DNA of 64,000 bases from Cryptomeria japonica (Eukaryota; Streptophyta; Pinopsida; Cupressales; Cupressaceae). The notes beneath the pieces were generated by a model, which was not told the DNA's origin, did not search any database, and saw only the letters and a program-made list of their open reading frames with translations. Position 1 is the first letter of the stretch. Each line of letters begins with the position of its first letter. Below, one piece after another: positions 11,187 through 23,810 of the stretch. The stretch lies in contig NC_081409.1 in NCBI RefSeq assembly GCF_030272615.1, positions 475,288,573-475,352,572 on the forward strand, in the 5' to 3' direction. Both the position numbers and the translations under genes were made by a program.

Positions 11187-11762
11187 CAACTTATGCTTTG
11201 CGCACGAATAGGTACCTAATTTTTCAGGATGTGCTCGATTGGAAAAATCATAAAAAAAAAATACTCAACAAAAAAATACATATCTTCTAGTGCTCACTCT
11301 TAAATATCTTTCTGCCAAAGGATTTGTCAAAATTCTAAATCTAACTATGAGTTTTTTTATGCGCACGTCAGACACTATGTTATATTTTTCAGAAAAAATC
11401 AGGGTCTATTTTTCATGCACGAAGGATTTGACCCCCTTAATCTTATCAAATTTTGAAAATTTTTAGTAGTTTGGAAACTTATGCTTCGCGCACGAACAGG
11501 TACCTAATTTTTCAGGATGTGCTCGATTGGAAAAATCATAAAAAAAAATACTCAACAAGAAAATACATATTTTCTAGTGCTCACTTTTAAATATCTTTCT
11601 GCCAAAGGATTTGTCAAAATTCTAAATCTAACTATGAGTTTTTTTATGCGCACGTTAGACGTTATGTTTTTCAAAAAAAATCAGGGTCTATTTTTTGTGC
11701 GCGAAGGATTTGACCCCCTTAATCTTATCAAATTTTGAAAATTTTTAGTAGTTTGGAAACTA
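11187..11762. repeat. Tandem dimer of a 288-bp unit
   Basis: Two head-to-tail copies are offset by 288 bp (for example TTTTCAGGATGTGCTCGATTGG at 11221 and 11509). They share GCACGAAYAGGTACCTAATTT and AGGATTTGACCCCCTTAATC. They are highly similar, differing by scattered substitutions and short indels. Confidence 0.9.
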
Positions 11763-11949
11763 GATTCAGAGTACTACAATATTTTTTCTTTGATTATCTT
11801 CATATCTTGAGTGGATGACTTTCAAATTTTTCCTCCAAGTTCAGGTTCACTTGATTTCAAAAAAAAAAAAGTGTCCACTTATACCCCCTTTTTGCCCACC
11901 ATCTTTGTGCACTTACCCATTGATTCACCCCTCCCCTCTCAGTATTTTT

Positions 11950-12878
11950 GTTATTCAAAACATATATATTTTATTGTGTAGTCCTTAGTTGGTGCACGTA
12001 TATCTGCCATCTATTTTTGCAAATCCTTGATTTGTTGTTTTAAATAATTACTAGGTGGTGTCTTATCTCTTTGAGGTATTCCCATGCTTGATCCACCAAG
12101 TGGATGAGGAGGGTTATAATGCATGTAGGGATGATATTTCTCAAAAATATGCTCATAAGGAGGAGGAACATAATTGTATCTAGTGTATGGACCACCTAGT
12201 AATGATATTATAATGAGGAGCACTAGGCCTAGGACGATTGTATGTGTCATGACCATGAGGATAAGAGTTGTTATAAGTATGATCTTTAGTATTGTCCCCA
12301 AATATAACATGAGGTCTCCCAATATAGGTATTGGCATGATATTGAATGTTCTCTTTTTGTTGAGCATGTGTATTAGTAATCCTTCACCATGAGAAAGGAT
12401 GACCATGGGATTGTTCATGAGATTTTCTAGCAAAATTGGCATAAGCATGAGTGTTGGTCACTTCTAGTTTTTGAAGCAAGGATGAGGGTGACTCAGGCAT
12501 GAAAAGTTCTCTTCTATTACCACCATCATTTCCTCAAATATTTTCATTAGCTTAATTCACTTGATTGGAACCATCTTCCAAGATTTGTGACACATCAAAA
12601 TCATGGGGTAATCTTACTCCACTTTATGCAAACATTTGTAGGAAGTATTGATGATCCCTTCTCATAATTTCCAAAATCATTCTACTAAACCTTGGATCTA
12701 TTATAGTCTCTTGAATGTCTACAAGAGTGATGGATTCATTATCATTGTCATTGTCATTGTCATTCTTATTCTCATTCTCATTCTCTGGTGGATTGTTGTG
12801 ATTCAAAAAAAATTGTGGGTTGTAAAATTCATCTCCTTCAAATTGATAGGTACTCATGTAGAGCTTCCTCGATTTCAT
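11950..12878 (-). pseudogene. Gag-like ORF fragment of Tat-like element X
   Basis: From an ATG at 12878 the minus strand encodes a protein with YQFEGDEFYNPQFF, a low-complexity Glu/Asn/Asp run (near residue 32-48), and then DIQETIIDPRFSRMILEIMRR and FLQMFA. After stops it continues with SGVRLPHDFDVSQ, HANTYIGRPHVIFGDN and PPPYEHIFEKYHPYMHYNPP, ending near 11950. I see no CCHC knuckle or pol. I assign it to the gag of a Ty3/gypsy element because it sits on the same strand as the primer-binding site at 62141-62159 once E4 and E3 are removed. That link is inference. Several breaks are TAG at Gln positions (for example just before MADIRAP). Confidence 0.5.
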
Positions 12879-13117
12879 GTGAAGACTATGAGAGAAAAAA
12901 AAGAATTAGAAGATAGAATGAATCTAAGGTTGTCTTGAAATGTCAAAAAGTGTAAGTCCAAGATATATGTGATGATCTAAAGCAAGGTGTGGCTTCCAAA
13001 GAGATGATAGACTCTTGATGAGGTAAGTTGACCTTAACTAAAGATAGCCAAATGGTACCCAAGATGATAGATCTAATGCGGGAACCACTTAGTGATGTGT
13101 TGTAATGTGTTTGCAAG
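12879..13117 (-). other. Leader sequence of X up to the E4 insertion
   Basis: Non-coding sequence upstream of the X gag ATG. Its last five bases (GCAAG, 13113-13117) match ACAAG after E4 (53329-53333) at four positions, which is a decayed target-site duplication. Confidence 0.5.
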
Positions 13118-14853
13118 TGTAGCATCATAAATTTTACACCTTTAATTAGGTGGTGCAATTTCATGCTTAGGTTAGCACCAACCTTAGTGTGTTGCATCTT
13201 GCATTTAAATTTCTCTTTAAGCATTTAATTAATTAAATTAATTCAATCTAAAGTCAACTTTTATCACTCTACACATCATAAAATTGGACCCTTAACCCTA
13301 AGTGTGCCCCTTTTAATTTTATTCTTTCAATTAATTAATTCATCAAAAGCCCTAATTATGTCCTATTTTGATCTTTAAGGCTTGATTTCGCATATCTAAA
13401 CATCTTGAATTATCGCATCCTTCTAGAATTGACTTTAGAATCATGATACCTTGCTTCCCTAAAAATTTGGGAAAAATTTGGTTGGACTGATGTGATGCCT
13501 CTTGGTCCCTACTTTTTCTCCTTGAATTTTGGGATCATGTTTTGGTGGTATTTTAATGTCTAAATCCAAAGGATTGCAAAATTATATTGATTCTAGGTCG
13601 GCCTATGATAAAAAAAAAAAGCTAGGGTTTCATACATATAGCCTTTTCTTTCCTCGTTTAAGGGATCCATCTAGCAATTTTGAAGGAGCCTCTTATGAAG
13701 TGAAAGTGCAGGTTTATGTGAAGTCTTCAATCAAAAAATAAAGCATCTATCAATTCTACATCAACCTTTTTCATCATCAATTGAATCTTTGAAGTTATTG
13801 AAGAATAATAGGATTGGTATGATTTTTGATTGGCTTGTACCTCTCCCTTAGGGTTTGGTATGATTACATGTTATTTTCATATCTTTGCACGAGTTTCATA
13901 ACAATCATTTTCAAATTTACATTCATGATTTAGATCCATTATTGCATTTGTGATTTGAAGCATTTACATTTACATTTACACTCATTTAGGGTTTACTCTC
14001 CAAGCGTAGGGTAGAACTATAGATTTACTTTCTTGTTCATTTAGGATCTTGCACACACAAGATTATAGCACACACATCTTTAGTAAATTATCAACTATTT
14101 GTGGAGGTGTAAATCACTAAAATAAGGGGTTTGACTAAGGCAAAACCCTACATAGCCACCTAGACACCACTTTTCAAGTTGCAAGTGCAGGTACAAAAAT
14201 TGGACTGACACAAAATCTTTATAAATGATAGGACACATAGGTGCAGACTTGATATCAAAGGCATGTCTTAGTTTTTTGAGACCAGGGTGTGGCACCCAGC
14301 TCTATGACAAAGGCATGGCACCCTAGACTAGGACCAAGGAGTGCCACCCTAGACCAGGACCAAGGTGTGGCACCCTGGACCAGGACCAAGGTGTGGCACC
14401 CTAGTTCTCTATGTTTTTCTGCTTCCTGTGACAAGTCAACAATGTAGACTCCCAAACAAGAATTTCTAGAAGTATAGGTTTGTGCAATATCAGGGACCAA
14501 GACATGGCGCCTTGGTCCTACTCAGTCAAGTTCAAATTTTGGTGACAAGTGCACATCTAAATTCCATTTCCTTCTCTGTACTTTGTGTCTCAGTTTCATA
14601 TTTGCATTATTTTTGTATTTCAATTTATATCTACACTTTTTCTTATCTCCCTATCCTAGATGATCATTTCATTGCATTTTGCACATCTCATCTTCATAGA
14701 AGCAAATTAATGGAAACCCTAAAGATATTCCTTGACTCTATCTTGTAAGAATTAGTCAAAGTGAATCGTCTCCTTAGGATCTTTCGTATTCCAATGTATG
14801 CATGATAGTGGGATTAGGTCTTAGTTTACTTGATTCCATTTTCATCCTACACA
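13118..14853 (+). repeat. E4 5' LTR
   Basis: Runs TGTAGCATCATAAATT to CATCCTACACA (1736 bp) and matches 51683-53328. Near 14285-14405 it carries about four units of a roughly 28-bp GC-rich minisatellite (ACCAAGGTGTGGCACCCTAG-type). The TG/CA ends are intact. Confidence 0.9.
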
Positions 14854-14856
14854 TTT

Positions 14857-14873
14857 TGGTGAACCCGACATCC
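14857..14873 (+). other. E4 primer-binding site
   Basis: TGGTGAACCCGACATCC, three bases after the LTR. The same core is used by E2 (34850-34863) and, with one change, by E3 (60071-60085). I believe this class corresponds to a tRNA-Arg primer in Tat/Ogre elements, but I cannot check the tRNA. Confidence 0.8.
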
Positions 14874-15229
14874 CTACACCTTTAATTCTAATTTATGTTC
14901 TCAAATCTGAGTGTTTATGCAATTTTAAGTTCAAGTTTTCATTAACAAGTTTGATTTCCTAGCAAAATTTTAAAAATTTAGAGGATAATTTCACTAAGAC
15001 TAATTTTAATTCCAAAATTGTGGATTGCTTAATTTGGATTAATTATTTCAGATTTGATTTGGGAACACTTTGCACTCATAGATTTAATTTTCTAAATCAA
15101 ATTACATAAATTTAAAGTGCTTGCATTGGTAAAAACATCACAAAAATTGAACATTGTTTTCTATTTTGGATATGTTAACATTTGAAAAAGGAAAATTGTT
15201 ATCATAATATATTCATTTAATAATGTGGT

Positions 15230-17710
15230 AATGGGATAGCCTCCCTTGTTTCAATTTATCCCTCTCCTAAAGATCCTCCTATCCATGAGGACATTATAGT
15301 GCAAATAAGATTTGTTAACAATTCCTTTAAAACTCTCTCATGTTCTAAGGATGAAGATTTGAAGAATGATGTTGATATTTCTCCTAAAATGTCCCTCTCC
15401 CATGAAACTATCTTAGAGGAAGTAGATGATATCATAAACACCTTTCTTAATTTTACCTTGCCTTCCATATATGATATTTCTCTTAGAGAAAATGTATTGA
15501 TGGACATTAATTTATCTTATCCCAGATTTGGTCTTACCAATGGGGGCACAGTAGTGTAACAAGAGGTTATGAACACTTCTTTTAAAGATCTCCTTTCTAA
15601 GTATTAATCTTTGAAGAATGATGTTCATTTTCCTCCTAAAAAGTACTTCCCCATTAGGATAATTTGGTGCAAGTAAATAATATTGTCTCTACTTTTCCTA
15701 GTGATAGCATACCCTCTTTTTATTTCAATAAAATTCCCACTATAGATGAAGAATTAATTAGTTATGAAGATACCTTGGAGAAGAAGATGAAATTATAAGT
15801 AATTTCCTTAATGCTCTCTCTCTTGAAGATCCTATTAAATACATTTTGAGGCAAGAGGATGATTTAAACAACACATATATTAATGATCTCCCTTCTAAGG
15901 ATGAAAGATTAAGTGTTATCCCCTCTCCCAAAATTGGACTTAACAATGGGGACATGATGGTGCAAAAAGACATTTTTAACATCTCTCAAAGATATCCATC
16001 TCAAGGATGAAGCTTTGAAGAGTAATGTTGATCCTTGTCCTAGAGAGTCTCTCCCCTATGTGGAACATTTCATGATAGAGGATGATATGATGGCTACATT
16101 TCCTAGGGATACTATACCCTCTTTCAATAACTTTAGCTTTAGGGATGAAACATTAATACCTACTTCTAGTCTATCTCCCAAAATTGATCTTATCCATGAT
16201 AAAATTTTGGTGCAAGAAGAGACTATCAACACTTCTTTCAATAATCTTTATCGTATGAATGATGTTCATCCTTCTTCTAAAATTCATAAGGCTACCTTGG
16301 AGTGAATGAATGATCTTAGGTCACAAGGGTTTGATAATCCTAAACCATATTTGATCAATATGATACATGTGAATGATTATGAAACACCTAATAAACCCCT
16401 CTTCACAACTCAAGGTGCTAGTCCTTCTCGAAATTCTCAACCTCTAAACAAGACTCTTTATGGTTCAAGGTGGTTATACTAACGATGTCTTTTGCACTCC
16501 TAACAAACCAATTATTACTATGCAAGGAGGTTATCCTACTAAGATCCCTTATGAGTATGCTAAACAAATCACCCAATAGAGTTACAATTTATTTTCCCAC
16601 ACATATAATATGCCAAATAATAGGCAACCTAATTCTCCTCTGATTATCCCTTCTTCACTGCCTGCTTCTCAATCTATTCTTCCACTAGCACCCAGTATAT
16701 CTCAAACTCTTGGTAAGGAGTATGATCTTATTGAGAAACTTAAAGATACTCCTACCAAGATATCTCTTTTGGATTTGGTTCAAACTTCATCCACATATCA
16801 TGGAATATTATAATATGATTTAAAGAACTTAGATGTCCCACCAGCAGTTACACCTAATAATATGGCTTCTTTGATTGATCCTATAAATGAATCTAAAGCT
16901 CAAATTATATTCACACAAGATGAGCTGTCATCCCATGAGATTCAAAATCAATATGATCCTCTTATGTTTGTTGTCCTTATCAATGGTAATATTATAAGAA
17001 TAACCCTTGTTGCGAATGGCTCTGACCTTGATGTTTGTAGACAGATTCTCTTCCTATTCATGGCTTTGATAATGTTTCCAGATCTTATTTAGGTACTATA
17101 ACCTTTCCTATTAAGGTGGGATCTATTATTTTACCTACCTCTATTCATGTCATGTGTGATGATCTTAATTATAACCTTCTATTAGGGTGATCTTGGTTTC
17201 ATTGTATGCAAGTTGTCCCTTCTACTTTGTATAGGCAACTTAAGTTCATCTACAAATATAAGATGTAAACTTTGTTTGTTGATACCAATTTACAAGGTCC
17301 ATTATAGACCTCATCTTCTTGTTCAACTACTTCCAATTCTTCTAAAAATACTCCTACATCTTCAAGTATGCCTATTTCCTTGAGTACTCCCGATTATTCT
17401 TCCACTCACACTGAATCACATTCTCCTCCTAAAGATACTTTTTCACCATAACAAGTGCTCTTGGAAGATGATTAGGGATCCTTAGATTTTACACCTAACT
17501 TTTTAAGAGAATACAAAGTCCCTCCAAGAGAACCTAAGACTAAAAAGGAAGACAACGTGGTGAAAACTAAAAAGCGACCCACTTTGTCTAAAGAACTTAG
17601 TAACAATTTTGTGCTTGCCTCTAATTCAAACAATTCTTTAGAATTTTGTTCTTATTCATCTAATTATGGCATTAATACCTATGAGGCCCCACCATCTCTT
17701 TTCAATATGG
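15230..17710 (+). pseudogene. E4 gag-protease region, degenerate
   Basis: The first part (15240-16305) encodes repeats of a KNDV..PPK..LPH.E..LVQ.ED theme that also appear in E3 gag (58818-59405). From 16316 the sequence parallels E2 gag-PR: a KPLF.TQGA block, ISQTLGKEYDLIEKLKDTP (16700-16750), DELSSHEIQNQYDPLM, and the retropepsin site read as VANGSDLDVC near 17010, where the catalytic Asp (VDNGSD in E2) is Ala. Stops are frequent (TAA and TAG). A TAG replaces Trp in LEDD*GSLDF near 17475. The frame runs to 17710, where E1 inserted, and resumes at 49774. Confidence 0.75.
17090..17710 (+). repeat. Upstream flank segment A of E1 (source copy of a duplication)
   Basis: This 621-bp piece of E4 is repeated at 44974-45594 with the same length and scattered substitutions. 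Both copies end in the target site TATGG immediately before an E1-family LTR. Confidence 0.9.
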
Positions 17711-20382
17711 TGTGAGGCCCTACCCTGAGCCATCATAGCATTTCAATTATTTTCATGTTGGACCTACTATTGATACTATATTTTGATGCTTTATGGATAT
17801 AGATTTTATATGATCTGGTGTTTGGATAACATTGATATGAAATATCATTTACTTTGGTTTGCAGTACTTTGTTTTGATGCTAGAAATTATGGATGCATGC
17901 TCTATAAATGACTTAATTCCATGATGATTATGATGATTCCATTTCGTAGATTATTTTTTGTGGATGTTATTAGATAATTGGAAACTTGATTATTATAATT
18001 GAAACTGTATGCAATGTTTGAATGGTATTCTTTTCATATGATAATATTATATGTGTTTTTTGGAATTACTAATGTGCAAAGTGAGATGTGTAAGAAACTT
18101 ATTCCATGTGACCATGGAAACTATTTGGAGAATCAAGCCTAAACCTATGTGTGTTTCTGAAGCCAAGGGTTGTCTATTTGGAGAGACAACACCTCGTTTG
18201 TAAATGTCTTTTAATTTGTAAATATTTATGCTTGGATGTGTGTTTAATTTGAAATTGTTTAATTTATTAATTCCAGAAAAAGGACATTGCCATGTGTATT
18301 TTAGTGATGTGTAATTTTTGGTAGTGTCACTTGACACGTGTTGTAAAGTGAGTTGGAAATGACATGTCCCTTGGAAGGAATTTGTTTTACTAATGCATTT
18401 TTCAATTATCCTAGTATGGTCCCAAGAAAGTCTTGGATAGGGAGCCATTAGAAAGGTCAACACAAGGTTGACTCGTAGGTAAACTTTGGGTAAGTTTCTA
18501 GAGGGTTAAACTAACTCCTAAGGTCAAGCTAGGGGAATTTTTAGTGGGCCATATGATGTACCTATGGATGAAGGCCAAATTTAGCCATGTGTTCACTTCC
18601 TCAGTACTGTTTAGTCACCCCAAAAGTTGAGATTTCCAAAATGGCTGATTTTCAACTTTTGAGGATCCTACCTAGGTTAGACAACCCTCCTCATGAGTGA
18701 CATTTCTCTTCCCCATTCCTTTTACCTTTTGAGGTGCCTTGGCTAGAGAGAATGTAAGGTGTTGGGAAGACCAACCTATGAACATCCCTCACCCTTCCCA
18801 AGAGGATTGGTAAGAGTGAGGAGTGTCTTCTTAGGGAATGGTTTGGGAGGGAGACGTTTGATCACCCACTCTCCATTTTTGGAGACATAGCTTTTCTTGA
18901 GATTGGTTTTTGGATTTGGGAGTTTTGGCTAAGTCTTGTGAAGGAAAGGTTAGTGGATTGGGCAGCTCTCCTATAACTTATTTTGATCCTTTTGGTAGAT
19001 TTAAGGTTGGTTGGTTTACTATCTCATGTGTGTTGCTTTGTATTTGAAAAGATTGTTTGTTGTAGTTGTTTTTCCATTGTTGATTTCTTAGCATGTTTAG
19101 GAAGATGTTGAGTTCTTCCCTATGTGTTTGTGTTATTGAGGTTGTATGTTATTTCTTTGGGAGTTTTCAAGGCCAAACTCACCCTTGGGAGGGTAGAGTG
19201 GCCTTGGGGTGAAGGGTTATTTGATAGCCTAAGAGTGTACAGGCTCTCTTTGGAAGAGAGTGATATACAAGAAATTATGGGACCCTTGCTGCATAGTGTT
19301 TGTTTATGCAATGGGGGTCATAAGGGGAGTTTGATGGCTTGTATGCCTTGGGGGACATAAGGAATTGTTGGGACAAGTTTGGAACTTGTGGATGTGCTTC
19401 TTGGTAGCCTTGCTATGGCATTATGTTCTCCCACTTGCAGAATTCTCCTCTAGGTATTTGGTCCACCTTCACCCCACTTGAAAAGTCACATGAGTTATGT
19501 TGTTTATCCTTGTGTTGGGAGTGTTAATATTCTGATTTTTCTTGCTTGTATGTGTATTGATTGTGTGTATCCCATTTAGTCTTGGTTGTCCTAGCTCGGG
19601 GGTGGCTTCTTGTAAGACTAGGTTGGGAGGTGAGCCTCGATGGTCGCAACCTACAACTTTTATTTGCAGATTTGCTTGGGAAGAGATTGGAAAGGAAGCT
19701 TGAAAAGATCCTATTTCTTGTTGTATTTAGTTGTAGAAAAGAAAAAGAACATATTTGATAATCCCTCATTTAGTAGAAATGAGAGACTTGATTTAGTCAT
19801 TTCCTATTTTTAGTAAAAGAAACTATGGTGTTTTAAATGTAACTATTGGATTAGTTTGACCATGTAATAAAGATGCATTTTTATTTGAAGTATATATTAT
19901 TGCAAAGTGAAGAATGCATTGTTGAAGTTATTTCTTTAATGATATGTTTCAAGAAAAATATTAAGCATGAAATTTATAGTTTGTTCTTATTGCTATTGAA
20001 AAAAGAAATGCAAGTCTAAATGTTAGTAGAGTAGTCTCTTTTAAATAAAAAGGATATATTTGATTAAGTTCAAAACGCAAAGGAAAAATAAATAGATATT
20101 TAGAGTGAATATTAATATTGCATCTTATCTTATTGTTTGTGGATTAAATAGATTTTTTATTAAATAGTTAGTTGTTGTTGTTAATAAAAAAATATCTTTG
20201 TCATATCTTTCCTATTCTAAAATGCATCTGTAGAGAAAATGTTAGGAAATATTGTAAATCTAGTTATAGTTAGCTTAAAACAAAAAGGAAACTATATTTT
20301 ATTTAAAGAAAACAAAATCTATTCTATATTGTTATTTAAGAAGATCCCATTGTTAAACTTGAAAAGAAACAGAATTAAAACA

Positions 20383-20503
<121 letters not shown>

Positions 20504-21226
20504 TTGTAATGAATATGCCTAATGTCTTAAAACCTACATCTAAACTATTGTATTTATCCTGAAACAAAATGAATAACACATTTTCTGCATTAAAGTTAAA
20601 ATACATAGATTTAAAAAAAACTATGAGAAATCTGAAAATAAAGGAAATGTTTATTTATTCTAAGTATTCTGATCATACCATAATTAAATCCTGAGAACAG
20701 TTTGCTGTTAATTTTTTTTTATCATGTATATATATTAACACACACACACACACACACACATATATATTAAAACATATTTTAGTGCTTATTAAAAAAAAGA
20801 GAAAGTAGTCATATATAATTATATATATATATATTTCAAAAAAAAAAATTATTAAAAAAATTTTGCATTTAAAAAAAAATTGCATCGAAAATTTTTTGGG
20901 GGGGAAAGTTAGGGTTTTCGGGGAGGGAGCCAGCCCCTCATGAGACATGACCACATAGTGGTCCACAGCCACTATGGGGGTTGCGACCCACATAGGAGGT
21001 GGCACCCCTGTGCGGGTCGCGACCCTCACAGCGGGCCACGCCCACTATGCGAGCTGTGACCCACGCAGTGGGGCGACCCACTGGTGGCGACGCAGCCACC
21101 GCCTCCAGCCCCCCTCTCTTTCAAAACTCTGCCCCTCCTTCAAACCCTCGTGGCTTCCTTTCTAGCCGCCATTCCTTCCTTCAGCCTCTACGTGATGCCC
21201 TTGGCTCGGCTGCACCTGCACACACC

Positions 21227-21228
<2 letters not shown>

Positions 21229-21296
<68 letters not shown>
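21229..21296. repeat. (TA)n microsatellite after the GC-rich block of LTR1
   Basis: Pure TA run just before GAAGAATAAGAAGCCCTAACCC. The equivalent in LTR3 is at about 48806-48864; in LTR2 it is only a few repeats near 44632. It could supply the TATA function of the LTR promoter. Confidence 0.9.
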
Positions 21297-21299
<3 letters not shown>

Positions 21300-21519
21300 G
21301 AAGAATAAGAAGCCCTAACCCAATTTCGGGTTAGGGTTAACTTGAATAGAAAATAAAAAGAAAAAGAGTTTAGTATAAAAGAATTAATCAACCCTTTTTG
21401 AATTGAAATGGGTAAAACCCATTTGTATTATAGTCAAATAAATAGGAAGGTTATTCCTACAATAATTTTGGGGATATTAACTTTAATGAAATCCATCTTT
21501 TTTAAGTAGTTATATATAT

Positions 21520-21553
21520 ATGTGTGTGTGTGTGTGAGAGAGAGAGATTAAAA

Positions 21554-21621
<68 letters not shown>

Positions 21622-21692
21622 TACATACATATACATATATATATATATATATATGTACATACATACATATACATATATATATATATATATGT

Positions 21693-21751
<59 letters not shown>

Positions 21752-21752
21752 A
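21520..21752. repeat. Compound TG/GA/TA/CA microsatellite in LTR1
   Basis: (TG)n, (GA)n, (TA)n at 21558-21617, GTACATACATACATATA units, then (CA)n at about 21696-21732. LTR2 and LTR3 have only a short palindrome in the same place. Confidence 0.95.
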
Positions 21753-22354
21753 TGATTAAGTTAAATTCTTTTGTAAATTTTAATATTGGAATCAATTAAA
21801 GCTAAATTATTAAATTTTAAACTATAGAGGTCAATGTTGGCCAAAAATTAAATAGTTGATATTTAATATCTAAAGGGAATTAAAATCGACTGTAATATGA
21901 AATGAATTTATTAGGAAAATATTATATTGATTTGGTTAACTTTATTAGTTAAATTTAAAAGTGTATTCACGTTTGCTCAATTAATTATTTTTAATATGAG
22001 TTAACGTTATTTTATTTAGCCCTTGATTATTTAAATACTATTGAGATAATTAATATTTCTTGATTTATTATTGGAGTATTTTAAGTAGGGGAAATTAATT
22101 AATTTAGTTGAATTAACTAATTAAGTTGTGATGACCCTCTTGGGGAATAATTAGTCTACCTTAAATGTTGATGCTAAAATGATGGAGTTGATTAAATCAA
22201 CTTTAGGAAATGATTCTATTTAATCCTGAGTTAACCTTTAGTTAAGATAACACTTATTTATTCCATTTTAAACGTGGAGTATTTAGTATTTTTTGTGTTT
22301 TAAAAAAAAAAAATTGTTGTTCTGTTTGTGCCCAAAACTTTGGGCATGACATTT

Positions 22355-22370
22355 TGGTATCAGAGCAAGG
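22355..22370 (+). other. E1 primer-binding site (tRNA-Met type)
   Basis: TGGTATCAGAGCAAGG, three bases after the LTR1 end; the first 12 bases are the usual initiator tRNA-Met complement of plant Ty3/gypsy elements. Confidence 0.9.
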
Positions 22371-22481
22371 TTTCCAACACTAGGAACCTTTCTCCATTAC
22401 GTTTTACTTTTAATATTATTTTCTTTAAGAATTTTTATCTATTTATTTATTTACTTTATTCTATTTTATTGATCATTAAGG

Positions 22482-23810
22482 ATGTCTCCAATTACGCGAC
22501 AAGATTGTAAGCGCAGTAGGGGTCCTAGACGTGCTCGCATGGCATGCGAAGACATTATGTGGGATGAGCCTGACCCAGAAGGGGATTAGGAAGCTCCTCC
22601 CAAGCAACTAATTGACCCCAACATAGACATTTTGGTTACACTTCAGAACCTGATAGGAATAGTTCAGGATAGACTCCCAGCAGTAGATCATCAGGCAGAG
22701 GACCACAATTCTGAGAGTCATAGATCTGCAGCTAGGGAGCGAAGTAGGAGTCCACCTCTGAACCGTGTAGAGGCCCAGGCTGAGCATGAACCTGAGTTGG
22801 TCAATCTACTTGAGGCACCTCCAGTAGTGGCACCAGTTATTTTTGAGAGAGCACCCTATGATCCTAGGGATCAGATCAGGGAGATTTTACATCTTCAGCC
22901 ACCAACATTTACAGGATCTACCAATGGGGTAGAGGTTGAGGCTTGAATTTTGAGTCTAGAGAGGTGCTTCAGATTGCATCCCTATGAGAGCAATTTGAAG
23001 GCATGGATTTCCATTCACCTTCTGAAAGGGATGACTTCCACATGGTGGAGGCAAGAAGAGTATAAGAATGATTTAGCTATGGACACTGTCACTTGGGACA
23101 TCTTTACAGAGAGATTTAGGGATAGATACCTATCAGAGCACTTTAGGTAGTGCAAGATTGATGAGTTTCATGACCTTCAGTAGAAGGGTCTCTTAGTGTC
23201 CTAGTATGAGAGCAAGTTCTTCGAGCTCTTACGCTAGGTTGACTACCTGAAGGATGAGAAGTTACTTGTCAGCTAGTTTATCAGAGGATTGAATGCCAAT
23301 ATAGCAGAACCAGTTAGGATGGTAGCTCCAGGAAGCCTTCGGGTTACCGTGGAGAAGACCTTGATATCAGAGGAGATTTAGGGTAGATCGCAGGACATGT
23401 GGGATCAACATCAGAACCAAAACCCTATACTGTAGTCTTTTGGGTTTCAGAAACCCCACTGGAAGGGTAACCACAGGCATTCATTAGGGTCATTTAAACC
23501 CCCTCCACAGTAGCAGCCACAGCAGAATCAGAGGCAAAGGCCTCCACAGGTTCAGTAGGGCTTTAAGCCCAAGTAGTGGCATTAACAAGGTCCTAGGTGC
23601 GACCAGCGATCACAGGTTCCATACACACCTCTGGCATGGACTCAGTAGTCCTCCAAGGGTGGTTTCAGTGGTTCAAGCATAATAAGAGGATAGGGATACT
23701 CTAGGACACAGGGTGTTAAGTTTCAAACATGTGGTGCTTGTTTCACTTGTGGGGCCATGGGACACATGGCAAGAGAGTGTCCACAGGGTCAGATGGCAGG
23801 CATTCAGTGG
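22482..23810 (+). pseudogene. E1 gag, frame preserved but with many amber stops
   Basis: From the ATG at 22482 a single frame of 443 codons runs to the E2 insertion. It encodes an acidic/basic N-terminus, the capsid region (LERCFRLHPYESNLKAWI, TWWRQEEY, IFTERFRDRYL, YESKFFELLR, FIRGLNANI), a Gln-rich linker and a CCHC zinc knuckle (CFTCGAMGHMAREC, near 23735-23780). I count about 13 TAG, one TAA and one TGA in frame and no frameshift. Nearly every TAG sits where Gln is expected. After E2 the same frame continues at 37944, so gag and pol formed one polyprotein. The stops look like C-to-T decay of CAG codons. Confidence 0.85.
23413..23810 (+). repeat. Upstream flank segment of E2 (source copy of a duplication)
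   Basis: A 398-bp piece of E1 gag ending in the target site AGTGG. A second copy with only a few differences lies at 35909-36308. Confidence 0.9.

Noticed and set aside
15256-15507. Minus-strand frames across the E4 gag region
   Set aside because: They are shadows of the plus-strand gag remnant, which has recognisable homology to E3 and E2.
18047-18463. Minus-strand frame of 138 codons repeated at 41835-42137 and 46009-46344
   Set aside because: It recurs only because the three LTRs are copies of each other. It differs in length and start in each, and I recognise no domain.
19124-19360. Plus-strand frame of 78 codons recurring at 42802-43038
   Set aside because: LTR sequence shared by copies, lost in LTR3; no sign of coding selection.
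21311-21345. Telomere repeat (CCCTAA) signal
   Set aside because: Only single inverted units are present, within an LTR hairpin; it is not a telomeric array.
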